Part shown: positions 32,470 to 44,807 of the stretch, one piece after another | How positions within the stretch are numbered: the stretch's first letter is position 1 | Layout of the letters: each line of letters begins with the position of its first letter | NCBI GenBank assembly: GCA_963971425.1 | Contig: OZ020517.1 | Span: 14,789,297 to 14,853,296 of the forward strand | Direction of reading: 5' to 3' | Length of the DNA: 64,000 nucleotides | DNA from: Bryoerythrophyllum caledonicum | Taxonomy: Eukaryota > Streptophyta > Bryopsida > Pottiales > Pottiaceae | Notes under the pieces: model-generated | The model's input: the letters and a program-made list of their open reading frames with translations, nothing else | Told to the model about the DNA's origin: nothing | Databases searched by the model: none | Translations under genes and position numbers: made by a program

Positions 32470-33710
32470 TTGTATGAACAGGGCTATCGTGATTGGTTTA
32501 GGTGAAGTAACGGTTTTCGATGCAGATGCACAGTTAATGTTTAATTCGCTTCGTCTCCCTGAAATCAAGAGTCACAACGCAACTTGTGTCGCTAGATTTA
32601 GAGGGGAGCACTCGTAAAAATGTTCACATGTGGTACATGAGCGGCGGTCTAGTGTGATCCAGGTGCGCCGCATCTACGTCCTTGAAAAGGAAGATCTACA
32701 CATTTGTTGGATAATTTCCTAAACATGTGCCGTAAGAATAGATCAATCAGATGGTGGAGCGGGTAAGCGGGATTAGGGAGTATTTGAAAGGTAAAGAACG
32801 CCACTTCCGTGGGCGGGACGGTAAACCGTCACCGGGCGATAGGACCGTCATGACTTCATTCGTTGATTTGCGTTTGGAAGATGTACATATTTTGATGATT
32901 GTGTTGGGTTAGAGTGTATGCCGGTTTTGAGTATTCGTCACCGAGGGGGAGAGAGGAAGAGAGTAGATGAGTTGTTGACAGAATTGGAGCTTCCTTCCTG
33001 TCTTCCCGCTCGGCAGTCTCTCCTTTCCTCATTCTCGCCCTCGCAGCCTCGTTCTCGAGCTCGGTATCCCGATTCTCCTCCAGGCTGTTTTCTCTCTCAA
33101 TTGCTTGTGTTTAGGCGCCATCTCGCGCCGGGAGCAAGGAGCCGCGCGGTGTGCAGGATTCTGTTTCGAATTTCGTCGCAGAGCCCGAGTGTGGCGTTGA
33201 TAGAGCGTTTGGATTGAATGCCTGAATCGTTTTGGATTGGATTGTCTTGAAGGAGCAAGAAGTTTATAGATGTCGCTTGTTTGCTACTGTGATTCGGCTG
33301 GTGGCGCTTAGGTGTGGTCCTGGTTGAAGACGAGAGCTTTGAACGAGTCGTCGTAGCGCTGTGTTTTTCCGCGGTGGAGAATTGGTTTGCTGGTGGAGAA
33401 GATTTCGTGTTTTGATGAGGAGGCAATTTTCTTCGGTTTCAGGGGAATCGAGTGGCTTGCGCTTCGTTCTTGAACTCTTAAGTTTTCGTGCTGTGTATAC
33501 ATCCTCCCGCGAGCTGCATTGGTTTGGATTGCGGGATTCGCGACGTGACTAGGATCGATTGTGTGGAGGAGCAGTAGGAGCGCGCTGTTCTTTCTTCTGT
33601 ACTCATAGTAGGGAGTAGGAATTGCTGCGTTCTGGGCGCCTACGGTGCTTCCAGGTGATACTTTGGAGACGCTCTTATTCGTTATTAACCCCGGGGGCCT
33701 GCTCTTTGAG
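32470..33710. other. Upstream region of the kinesin-5 gene
   Basis: No separate gene. The part from about 32930 becomes more GC- and pyrimidine-rich and probably holds the promoter and 5' untranslated exon(s) of the downstream motor gene; a donor-like CCAG|GTGATA lies at about 33650. No TATA box could be fixed. Confidence 0.4.
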
Positions 33711-36700
33711 CTTTAGAAACGCTGGCGCGTGATCCGGTCTCGTTTTCGCCACGAGCCGCTCGGCCCGTGTCGAAGTATCCGGTCGATGCCAATGGAGCTA
33801 AAGCTGAGAAAGACAAAGGCGTGGCCGTTCAAGTCCTCGTTCGGTGCAGGTATTTTTGAATCTGAATTTTCTTGCTCGGTTGCTACTCCTTTGAATTGTC
33901 GACCTAGTGCTAAGATTCTGCTGCTGTTTTTCATTGTGTAGGCCATACAGTGACGATGAGAAGAGATCTAAAGCGCCTCACATTATTTCTTGCAACGAGT
34001 CTCGTCGAGAGGTCACAATTCTCCAGAATATTGCCCGCAATCAAATTGACCGAACATTCACCTTCGACAAGGTCAGTTGACTGTGAGGAACAGTTGATCT
34101 TGTTTTTGAATCTAGCGGAATTTCATCAAAATTCCCTGAGATTTCTGAGAGCCTTTGATATGTTTGACTCCTCAGCTGAATCCAAAGGAAATGACATTAC
34201 TTGTAGCATAGGAAGGCGCCTCACAGTCCAAACAATTGGTCGGCACTGGGAGAAATTACTGTCTACCCCCGACTATGTTCACTCTTGTAAATATAAGTTC
34301 ACAATTGTCTTAATCAGAAAGATTTTTTCGTGTTGTGTATTTAGCTTCGCTCACTGCTATTCGTTGCATTATTCAATTTCACTCATTTTTACATCCAAGG
34401 CCTCTGGCAAGTTTTGTTCACCGCTTCTTTTTTCATTCTTTTCGAACTTTCAGGTGTTTAGCCAGCAATCTAGTCAAGTAGACCTCTACAATCAAGCTGT
34501 TGTTCCGATTGTCAACGAGGTCTTGGAGGGTTTCAACTGCACCATTTTTGCCTATGGACAAACGGGTACAGGAAAAACCTACACCATGGAAGGTGCAGGA
34601 CGAAAACCCAAGGTATGCAACCAATTTTCTTGATTAATGCGTTCAAATGCGCAGCCATTGATCAGCTCGTTGTTGTTAATTTCTGCCCATTAACAGGGGA
34701 TTATGTGGACTTGGTTAACGCCCTTGACGTGCTGAACGTAATGGTGCAGAATGGAGAATTTCCTGCGGAAGCTGGAGTTATTCCTCGTGCAATTCAGCAA
34801 ATTTTTGAGACACTCGACAAGGACGATCAAGAATACAGTGTCAAGGTCACGTATCTGGAGCTCTACAATGAAGAGCTCACCGACTTATTGGCACCCGAAG
34901 AATACTCAAAGGTGGTGATTGATGAGAAGATCAAGAAACCTCTGGCCCTGATGGAAGATGGCAAAGGTGGAGTTCTTGTCAGGGGTCTTGAAGAGGAAAT
35001 TGTGACGAGTGCCAGTGAGATTTACACACTGCTCGATAGGGGTTCGGCGAAACGGCAGACTGCTGATACATTGCTGAACAAACAGTCGAGGTACGTATTT
35101 CTCTTGTATAATCACGGTTAACGGTGTTGTTGGTTGAATCGTTCTCAGTTTTGGTGGACTCGAAGTTGGGTGAAGGGAGTTAAAACTCTGTCGAAATGAA
35201 GCTCTCATGTCCTAATTAATTGCCTGTGTTTAAATTGCAGCCGATCTCACTGCATTTTCTCGATCACTATCCACATGAAAGAAACTACACCTGAAGGCGA
35301 AGAGTTGATGAAGTGTGGAAAGTTGAATCTAGTGGATTTGGCAGGATCTGAAAATATCTCTCGGTCTGGCGCGAAGGACGTATGTTTCTAACCATACTTA
35401 ACTTGGCTGTCAGCATCAGATTTGTAGTTTAATATTATTGAGGAAACGGGTTAGACTGTATTCACTGCTAAGTATCTCGTGATCTTTCAGACTCGTGCAC
35501 GTGAAGCTGGAGAAATCAACAAAAGTCTCCTTACTCTCGGACGTGTCATTACAGCTCTAGTCGAACACTTGGGTCATATACCTTACAGGTATCGCACCAT
35601 TTGGCTCTCAGAAATTTGCTCAACTCTCAGCATAGTGGAAAACTACCTTTCCTTGTTCGATGGTTTTTCTGACTCTGCCTCGCCAATCTCTGTCTCTTCG
35701 ATGTTGCAGGGATAGCAAGCTGACTAGACTGCTGAGAGACTCTCTGGGAGGAAAGACGAAGACCTGTATCATTGCCACTATCTCGCCCTCCATCATGTGT
35801 CTTGATGAGACTCTCAGCACTTTGGACTACGCATACCGCGCCAAAAGTATCAAGAATAGGCCAGAGGTATTGCCTCGTTTTTTGGAACTCTCATGTCAGC
35901 GCTCTTGGTCTTTCTATGCTGAAGGTTGGTCTAACTATCTGGATTGCGTGTGCAGGTAAATCAAAAAACGATGAAATCCGCTTTCATTAAAGACCTGTAC
36001 AACGAGATTGCTAAACTCAAATCAGGTGCTCATCTATCCCACGATCGTATGGTATACATAAATACCCGGTGCTACTTCAATAGCAGGGTGTTAGTTTCTA
36101 ACGTACATGCATTGTACCTCCCTGTTACAGAGGTTTATTCTGCTCGCGAAAGAAATGGCATTTACATTCCACGCGAACGTCACTTTGAAGAGGAAGCTGA
36201 GAAGAAGGTTTGTTATTCTTCTCGCTCTCTATACCTCAAATTATTGCCAATTTGTGCGTATCACGTATCGGTCCATCTTTTTCTGATGCACTGAACGAAG
36301 TCTTGTGTTTTTTTTTCCCTCCATTGTATCACAGGCTATGGCGGACAAGATAGAACGACTGGAATCTGATGTGGATGTCAGGGACAAGGTATTATTTTTA
36401 CTACTTCAGGCTTGAGATATGATCATTCCAGTTCGTCTGTGTTGTATTCTATTTTTGGTTCTGTATTGTAGCGAAGATGGTTCTATGCAGTGCCTCATGA
36501 GCGTGGCATTTTCTTTCTGCAGCAAATTGAGGACTTACGAATGATGAACGAGACCCAGAAACTAGAGTATGCAGAACTTCTCGCAAAGCTGAATCATACA
36601 CAGGTACGAGATTCTTTAATCTCCTGAGCATCATTTTATGACCAATGATCTCGCTCCGATTCAGGTGATTCCTTTGCAGGTCAGCTTTGAAGTTTTTTAA

Positions 36701-39700
36701 ACCCTGTGTGCAGAATACTCTGGAGTGCACTCAGGAGTCCTTGGACGAAACAACAGAGAACCTGAAGCAAGCTAATTTTGCTCTAAGGGAACGGGACTTC
36801 GTCATCGCGAACCAGAGAGAAGCAGGTCACTGCCAACATCAATACCTTGGCTAGCATTTATCACTTCGGAGTAGCCTAGATAGAAGAAATGAGAATTATA
36901 CTAATACATTATTCCTGTAACTGCAGAGAAGTCCCTTGTTGGACGAGCAGCAGAGCTGAGGCAGGAGCTGGAGGCAACCGTGCAGGATGTTGCTGGGTTG
37001 TTTGCTAAGATTGGTATATGCTCTTCTCTACTTTTGAGATTAATCTGGAACGCATGGCGATGTCCCTGTATTTCACTTGGGATAGCGTAACTGTCTCGCT
37101 CATGTTTGTGTCGTTGCTTGCTTGCGGCGGAAATTTAATGTAATCATAATCCAGTAACTCGTGTGTTTTGTCACTCTTGAGCAGAACGGAAGCAGGAGCT
37201 GGAGATGAAGAATCAGAAACTGGTAGACGCTTTTCAAAGTGGACTTACAGAACAGATTGAAGAACTCCGCACGCTTGTGATAGGAGGGGTAGGTGTCCAG
37301 CAGCAGCAGCTTCAGACCCTGAAAGACCAACTTCAGGCCTTCCTGAGTTTCAAGGACCAGGTATTTGCTTTCCTTTGATCTAAGACTGACCAGGTGTTCT
37401 CTCTTCGAGAATCCTGTATAACGTTCCAGGACCGACGTATCATGCTTACGACATGTGCTGTATTTCTACGAACTGCAGGCCGTAGAGGAGTTGAAGAAGA
37501 AGCTTCAGGGGTTCAAGGACCTGTATTTATCTCAGGTGCAGTCGTTTCACACAGCTGTTCATGCGCATGAGGCTGCGTCCACCTCCACTCTCAAGGCCCT
37601 CAACTCCACAGTCGCTGCCCACCCGGCAGCCCTCGAAGAGGTAAGTCACCGACTCGAATCTGAGAGCTATCATGATTGTTCATTCGACGAATTTGGGGCA
37701 TTCAGTAGCCAATCTAACAAATGGTCTCTGTTCTTACTTGGACAGCTGTTGGTTAGCGCCGTAGCGGATGCACAGAGCGTTCTGAACGACCTACAAGAGA
37801 ACCTCTCCACCCAAGGTCAAGAAGTCGCCGCCTTCGCTCAGCAACAGCGTGAGGTAACGAGCCTGCCGTTAAGATAGGTGCAAGTCACTTATGCTTGTGA
37901 AGTAGAGGAATGTGCATCTGCACCTACAGTTGCATGGCTCTGCAACTTTCTGAATCCCGTATGATTTTTTTCAGGCGGCCCAGAAGAACCTGGAAGCGGC
38001 ACGTGACATAACACGAATAGTCATGACCTCATTGTCAACGATGGAGACCGATGCTGCTAACTTCCGAGAGTGCGTTCATTCAAGTAGTGCGAGCCACGAC
38101 CAAGGACTCGTTCAGCTTGCAGAGGCCTACGAGGTTCGTGTTCTTTGACATTTTCGTTTTGGCGTATAGACATGTGATTGGTGGTCAAATAAGAGCTTCT
38201 CATAACACTTTTCCACACCAGTAGAGATAATTGCAGCCACTTAAACGTCATGAATTGTGTCCATGGGTCTGCTCGAGTACATTAGGGAATCGTATCCGAA
38301 GGATTCCGTGCGATATCATGACGTTGCGTGATTTTTTGTTTTGCTTTCCTTATGCACTCAACTGACGTTTCCTTTACACAGCAACATGCAAGAAAAGATC
38401 ATGCTGAACTCCTGGAGAGCATTACAGCAATGTTAGCGGCTTCCTTGTCGAATCGGACCAGCCTTGTAAGTAACGAAGCTTTCTAAACATATTTTACCAA
38501 TTATTCACAACATTCGCGACTAGTCAGGCCCATCAATCTTCATCCCTGCCTGTAACCTTAACCATGGCGCAATTGGACAGTTTCTAACATGTGAAGGGCA
38601 TTTGGAACCAGGTTCAAGCTCGTGTCAAGAAGCTCAGGGAGAGTGCAAGCCAGGACTCTACTGTGGTGCAACAAGGACTGGTGAAGATCCAGCAGGAAGC
38701 CGCCACCGCCAATGGCCGGCTGCATGCTTTCATCGCCACAGCAGACGCATCCTCTGTTGAAGACTCGGCCAAGTTAGCCACCAAGATTTCTCGGATTGGG
38801 GAGATTCTCCAGACTTGGTATGCGAACCTCCGATGAATACTCATCTTGAAGCTGACAAGGTTGCTTTTTTCCGATGAAGATGTTTTTTGCTTACCTGAGC
38901 TTAATATTCTGACATACATGTTTTTTTAATTTCAGCACGGATCACAAAACGACATCCGGCAGGAAATGGGAGTCTACTTTCGAGGACATCAAACAATTAG
39001 AATCCTCGCACACGGCTGTCGTTTCCTCAATGCTTGGGTGAGTATTCTTCACCTGCCCTCTTGCATTTTGGAACGGAGGTGTTCCATTTTGCTGTTGGGT
39101 GCCGAATCTCACAAATCATGTGGATATTCTTCTTGCAGGGAGGGCCTGAATGCAAATGCGAATCTCCTAGTGAATCTTCAAGGCCTCGAGGATGCTGCGC
39201 AACTGAAGATCGAAACAGAAAGCAGCATCACAGTGGCTTTCATAGATGGTACGTTTTTCAAATTGTACTTCTTTTTCGTATTTTTTTTAGCGATCCACTG
39301 CCCTCAATATAAATCACTTGGTACCAATTCGCTCAGCCTGTTTTACAACATGTGTAGCCGCTGGATCCAGAGAACCAAACTTGACTAACTGGCACTCAAT
39401 GTTTCCGCAGAAACCTGCACTGGAGAGCACGAAGCTGCATCGCGGATGCAATCGACCATGGAATCACAGGTCGCAGCAGCGGCCGAACTCGAGAGCAGTC
39501 ATAACTCGCATCTGGTTGCTGTTCAGACACACACCGAACATTATCTGAAGGACGAGTACTCGGTATGCTTCCACCCTGTGCCGTCTTTCAGGGCAACTCC
39601 CTCTCACACACTCACGACTGACAAGTGGTTTTCTCTGTGCTGCAGGAGGACGAACCAACCTGTTCCACTCCCCGGAAGCGACCCATCAAAGTGCCAACGC

Positions 39701-39882
39701 AATCTTCAATCAGCGCCCTGTGCACTCCACCCCTGGACGTACTGCTCAACGACTTCCGAGCCAAGAACGCTGCTGGTGGCCCTGACAGGCTCAGCAAAGT
39801 GTATCCACTGATCGAGGCCTCCTTTCGTGACTCCCGAAGGACGTCACTCGCGGCCAACAAATCGCGAACTAGTCTTGGCTGA
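33711..39882 (+). CDS. Kinesin-5 (BimC/Eg5-type) mitotic motor
   Basis: About 23 exons give over 1,040 residues of a plus-end-directed tetrameric kinesin that slides antiparallel spindle and phragmoplast microtubules. The first visible exon ends at 33849 with no in-frame ATG, so the start lies upstream. Further exons: 33942-34071, 34454-34612, 34750-35090, 35241-35379, 35491-35588, 35710-35866, 35956-36025, 36131-36207, 36335-36388, 36523-36603, 36714-36825, 36927-37013, 37185-37360, 37479-37640, 37746-37853, 37975-38133, 38382-38465, 38597-38817, 38936-39037, 39139-39248, 39411-39562, 39646-39882. Phases match at every junction. The motor shows GQTGTGKT, switch I SSRSH and switch [11 protein letters not shown], then a neck and long coiled coil. 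The tail carries STPRKRP, a Cdk-type site where BimC motors have their BimC box. The acceptor at 38596 is less certain (38612 is possible). Confidence 0.93.
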
Positions 39883-40394
39883 TATTCCGTGGCCACGTTG
39901 CCTCTGAATGAATCCTATCGTTTTCAACCGTGTTGCAACCTCGGCAACTTCGAAGCCCGAACCCAACCATCAGAGACGGTGTCTTGTAGACACCAGACCT
40001 ATTGGGTGGGGCCCTGTATTTTATAAAACAGCACGCGCTTTTATTATCATCATCACAACGTACAGCTGATGGTCCGGCTGTAATAGCCATATACACAGGT
40101 ATTCTACTTCGCCAAGGGGATCGCCAGTGCCCCACATGGTACGCAGCGTGCGAATTTGACTTCAATGAAAAGGTCTACATTATCTCTGACGAACTCTTTC
40201 TGTGGAAATTGTAACCTAGTATTACCAGGCTGTCGTATGTCTCGTATCATTCGTGCACCATGTATGCACGCAACAGTGGTGTCAGTCCTGTCGCTGATAG
40301 AGGACCAACTAGTTCTGTCCTAAACCTTTTTATTAACACACATTTCTTTACACACAAGCAAGTCCTCTACGAGAAGGGAGAACAATCTGAGTCT
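39883..40394. other. Convergent intergenic region
   Basis: 512 bp between the stop codons of kinesin-5 and lipocalin 1. It should hold both 3' untranslated regions; no clear polyadenylation signal was fixed. Confidence 0.5.
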
Positions 40395-41724
40395 CTAATC
40401 GGCATAGCGGCCGCAAGTGAAGGCGGTATTGTCCACGACCACGAGCTGGTTGTTGGCCTCGAGCGTGATGCCCTGCAGGCGCGCGCGGTTGACGAGTCCC
40501 GGTATGCTCTCGTCGCTGTCCAGATACGGCCTCCGCGAGTAGATGAAGAGCGACTGGAAGCCGTTGCTTTGGCCCACGTCGCAGCCGTACACCACGGCGG
40601 TCTTGTACCGGTCCTTGGCGTCGCCCCCGAGGTAGATGATGCGGTAGTCGAATTCGGGGCGGTTCGGGAAGGCGACGCGGAGGGTGCGGCCCGTCACGTT
40701 CGCCGTGCCGACGAGCGAGGTGTACTCGCCCGAGGACAGGTTGTAGCCCTCGTTGCGGACGCGGATGGTCTTGCCGTCGGGCATGAGCGAGTAGCGGGCG
40801 GAGATGCACTCGACGGTGCTCGAGGCGATTGACTTGGCGCGCGACGTGATGGCGATCGAGTACCACACGCCGAGGTACTGCGGCAGGTTCACGTCGGGGA
40901 GAGTGGGGTTCGCGCAGGTCTGGTGAAGAAACAGAAAAACGTGAGGAAACAGAAAACGATTGAGCGACAGACACTCTTCAGGTTGCGAGATTCTCCTTTG
41001 CTTCTCTACAGACACGTTAAACGACAGGTATGCGAAAAGAGACAGTCCCGATAGGTTGCCAAGGGTGTGTCTGTAGAGGAAACTGTCAGTTTTACTCCAT
41101 CGTTCATTAGAGCTTGGCTCAGCTGTGGATTCAGCTTCTCGCCATACACTCTCGCTAGGTTTCGCTTGTGTAGCTAAGTAAGGCGCTGTGAGGTTAGAAT
41201 GGTTACAGGAAACATCTCCTGAGCTAGTAGATGTTCTTCAAGTCACACGTCCACTTTCCAAAACAACCTTACATAGCAAGCCTAACACAGCAAACTCAAG
41301 GTTGTATCGGAACAGATAGTACCCTTCCCACATAACAACATCCTCAGCACCTCATATAGAACAGGCTCCCAGACTACTCGTTCACTTACTACCTCCCACA
41401 TACTGGTAGTAAGTGAACTTACTACCACATACTACCTCCCTAGAAAGTGAACTTACTACCACATCTAGAACTTACAAGCAGATTAGAACCAGCAGAGAAA
41501 TCAGTGGAGGTGGGTAGTACTTCATGCTTCAAGGATCATAGCAAATCTGGTCATGAAAGTACTATCTCTCCCACATACTACCTCCCTAGAAACCAGTTCT
41601 TACAGGACTAGAACTGAGATGAAATGCTCACCGTTTGGAGAAGAGACCGTCCTGCTGCATCAGCTCCTCTTGCAAAGCAGACCACCGCAACAGCCACCAT
41701 CACACGCATCCACGATGTCGCCAT
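40395..41724 (-). CDS. Secreted lipocalin (apolipoprotein D-like), paralogue 1
   Basis: Two exons, 41724-41632 and 40919-40395, joined in phase 0, give 205 residues. Exon 1 encodes a signal peptide (MRVMVAVAVVCFARGADA, likely cut before AGRSLLQ). Exon 2 begins TCANPTLPDVNLPQYLGVWY with the lipocalin GxWY motif and contains further blocks (YSLMPDGKTIRVRNEGYN, DYRIIYLGGD, YSRRPYLDSDESIPGLVNRA) placed as in the ApoD/Blc family. Four cysteines in exon 2 could make two disulphides, consistent with export. Lipocalins bind small hydrophobic ligands; plant TIL relatives act against membrane oxidation, but those lack a signal peptide. The coding exons are strikingly GC-rich within AT-rich DNA. ATG at 41722-41724 is chosen because signal peptide and donor (ACG|GTGAGC) are conserved in paralogue 2. 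Confidence 0.88.
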
Positions 41725-42409
41725 CTTCACTGTCCTCGCCTTGAATCACCTCAAGTGTGGTTTTCCAGCTGCAGCTCAAGTGATGTCATGTCTGCTTGCA
41801 CTGGTGGGAGTTATAACAAGAGTTGGGTTCGGAGTTCGGCATTTTTCTATGTGTTTCTATGGTTTTCCCAAGTGGACTCTCGATGTGGCATTCTGGGAGG
41901 GTTACCAGCGTTTTAACGACTTTGTGTGTGGATTTGACCGAGCATGAAATCCTTGTACCCAAGTAGACACGTCAGCAAGTTTGTGAACTTTTCACTTCAA
42001 GGAGGAGTTTGATGCATCAACCTTGTCGTCTGAAACGATAGCATATTTGAGTTGTTCCCGTGATTAACTTTCTACCATATATCGTCATTAACCTTTAGCC
42101 TCTTAAGTGTCCATTTTGGGTGACAAATTTTTTCACTTTGATTGGATTTATCTTCAATGTAGGCGCCCAAATTTCACATCAACTCACACAAGTTTAGAAG
42201 AAGATTTTATGGTTACATTCTGAAAAAGTTGTCTTGGTGGTTTTCAATTCATAGAGTAGAGATTCCTCTAAAATGTCTTGGTGCAATAGGGTTAGCTATA
42301 GTTGAGCACAAGAAGACATAATAGTAACTACCAAATGTACTTAGGTCTAGAACGCAATTGTAGGGGACCAATTTTGAAAACGGGAGAAAAAAGACAATAC
42401 AGAACATTG

Positions 42410-43069
42410 CACTTGGTGTATTATACACTAAAAGCAAACTCGTACACTTATTGCAAATTACGTAATTAGTGTAGTCACGGAACAATGCACTAAATGCCAT
42501 CTACTACAATATTTGTCAATTTTAGTAAAGATTACACGATATACTTTTTCACTTGAGGACGTTTAGTGTATCAATAGTAGAAGAAGTTAAAAGTAAAGTC
42601 CATAAATAATGGTGGGTGGTCCGCCGAGAGCTGTTAGAGTATCTTATCAGCAATCTTCATAAGAGCAATACTCACCCATATACTATCCGAATTGGGCATG
42701 TGAGATGTTTTTCGATATTTACAAAAGATGTAAATGTCAAAAACACCTCATATGTTTGATTTGGACAAAATTTGAGTAAGTTATGGCCATTTGAAAGTTG
42801 CAAATGAAGAGAAGCATCGGCTAGCGGCCATTATTGACATTGGCGGCTAACACTTATTGTCAACTTGTTCACAAATAGTGTAACACTTATTGTCAACTTA
42901 TTCACAAATAGTTTAACACTTATTGTCAACGTATTCACAAATAGTGTAACACTTATTGTCAACGTATTCACAAATAGTGTAACACTTATTGTCAACGTAT
43001 TCACAAATAGTGTACCAGGATAAGTACACTATTTGTACCACTATACTATATGCAATCTTTAGTGTAGTG
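42410..43069. mobile_element. Long CACTA MITE in duplication copy 1
   Basis: 660 bp, ends CACTTGGTGTATTATACACT and CTTTAGTGTAGTG. Present at the same place in copy 2 (57133-57664), so it inserted before the duplication. Longer than its partner because of the tandem array at 42848-43012. Confidence 0.75.
42848..43012 (+). repeat. Five tandem 33-bp units inside the MITE
   Basis: Five copies of a 33-bp unit beginning TAACACTTATTGTCAAC and ending TTCACAAATAGTG, at 42848, 42881, 42914, 42947 and 42980, with one to three substitutions each. Copy 2 and the element at 31914 have a single unit, so expansion followed the duplication. Confidence 0.92.
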
Positions 43070-43136
43070 CCCTATCAAAAAAGAGTAACTTTAGAAATTC
43101 ATCAAATCATTGTTTCTTGTTGTGTTCAACCCAATC

Positions 43137-43952
43137 TTAACCCCAAAGGACCATGATACTTTAGCACCCAAACTCACCAAAAATTGCTAGCTTGATTGCA
43201 TTCAACACAAAATGAAAGTAAACATTTTTTTTACATATCTGGTAACAATAGGATCTTGTATTGGAATTGTACAAGTGTGTGTCGTAAAATTTATGTTTAA
43301 TTTGACCGCACGAATTGAAAGATAGTAGCTTTTGAAGTGAGACATAAACTCTTCTTAAGGTCTTACTAAACACCTTCAATAAACTTTGACCACCTTCTAT
43401 GGTAAATTTTTGCGCTACGGGTGGTGGTTTTCAAACTTTAATTGATGAAGGATCATGTTAGGTACATGTGCATCAAATTTTAGAAGTAGAAGAGGGGTAG
43501 AAGATGTCTTTTAAAATCCTCCAATGCATCTTTGTGCTAAGAATGAATAATACAACAACAAGTTTTGCATATATCAAATCCTTCTCATAGCTTTGGAGTT
43601 CTAAAACCCGTACGGCAAATGCAAAGATTCCATTTTCTTTTCGAGAGGATTTTTCTTTTTATTTAAATTAGACAAAAACTCCGTTTTTATTGGATTAAGA
43701 AATAAGTAAAGTTTTGCTACACTGTTTGTTATATGTCACACTAAAGTGCGCACTATTTGTTTATGTTACTAAAACATGTTTGTAACCTTTGAACCGTTAG
43801 TCAAATTCTACAAAATTTTGTCACCGGAGAGCTATTAAATAGTTGCCCATTCATTGATAAAACCTCAAAAAATCATGCCAAATTTGAGTTTGAGAGACCC
43901 AATTGAAACTTAAAGTGTCGCCCATGACTACTCTTGTCCTTTTAAGGGATAA
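43137..43952. mobile_element. TTAACCCC-ended element, copy 1
   Basis: Starts TTAACCCCAAAGGACC and ends GTCCTTTTAAGGGATAA, about 816 bp; the partner is at 57740-58565. No coding sequence. Confidence 0.55.
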
Positions 43953-44178
43953 AATCAACAATTGAAGAATATAATTCATTAAACAAATCAAATATGCTCC
44001 AAATTTTCCACGAGCTCAAAGGTGAAGGTTTCTTGATCTGATGAATGTTATCAAGGGGTGATTTGATGGAGTTTATAGTTATTTTGTTTCTAGTAAGGAT
44101 CTAGTCATTTTTCTCCCTTTACTATTTTTCTTCCTCATTATTACATTTTGAACCTATTTTACCTACTTATTTATGTTA

Positions 44179-44345
44179 CTAGTATATTGACCCATTGTCG
44201 CCAATTGGATAACATATAATTTTTTTCCCCCGTCCTCGTCCCATATCTTCCATCACCATTTCCTTCCCCAACCCCTCGTCCCCATCCCAAACCACATCCC
44301 GCGTCCCTATCCTGAACTCCCTTGCCTTAATCCGTCCCTAAAACC
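44179..44345 (-). mobile_element. Possible degenerate Helitron-type 3' end with C-rich tract
   Basis: On the minus strand a small palindrome (ATTGG-CGA-CAAT) is followed by GGGTCAATATA and CTAG|T at 44179, and a C-rich (plus strand) 'cccgtcc' tract lies at 44225-44335, the same layout as the four certain Helitrons. Copy 2 has it at 58797-58960 with a damaged terminus. The 5' end was not found. Confidence 0.35.
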
Positions 44346-44453
44346 GTGACTTAAGTTAACATACTATCAACATGATAGTAGTGAACTTGAAGATCCGAAT
44401 TTTTACTCATAATTGTAAAAAAATTGATTCACTTGGTCTTGCGACATCTCATC

Positions 44454-44807
44454 TTAACCCTTTGGAGCCGGAAAGGCCCAAATGTGGTCTCTAGGGGGGT
44501 GAAAACACATTGTTGCAGTCTACAAAGGACACTTGGGCCAAAACATTCTTCACAATAAACGTAGTCTAGGTTACAATGATTCTAATGAGACCATTGCCGT
44601 AAAAATTGATGCGGGCTTTAGCAAACTACAGTGATTTCCATGAATTAGTATCGCGGTGATATGTATCCGATGTGCACATGATGTTCTGCATGATCTATCA
44701 CGCTTATAGAATCTCCTAGGTCTTGCCAGTCATGCTCCGCACTAATGGATTAAAGACAATTTTAGGGTGGTTCTAATGAAACGTAATCTCAGTCCTTTAG
44801 GAGTTAA
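44454..44807. mobile_element. TTAACCC-ended MITE, copy 1
   Basis: Starts TTAACCCTTTGGAGCC and ends GTCCTTTAGGAGTTAA, 354 bp; the same element is at 59079-59432 in copy 2. A (TA)n microsatellite follows at 44816-44838 in copy 1 only. Confidence 0.6.

Noticed and set aside
34615..34749. Open frame upstream of the kinesin exon at 34750
   Set aside because: It stays open by chance; joining 34612 to 34750 gives the expected [18 protein letters not shown] kinesin-5 sequence, while including it adds residues foreign to the family.
40260..40974. Long open frames on both strands over the lipocalin exon (e.g. 40260-40832 + and 40348-40974 -)
   Set aside because: They are shadows of the GC-rich lipocalin frame; only the 40395-40919 minus frame has the GxWY motif and correct splice sites. 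The same applies to 55016-55749.
42848..43012. CRISPR-like array
   Set aside because: The 33-bp units are directly adjacent without spacers, and the genome is eukaryotic; it is a tandem repeat.
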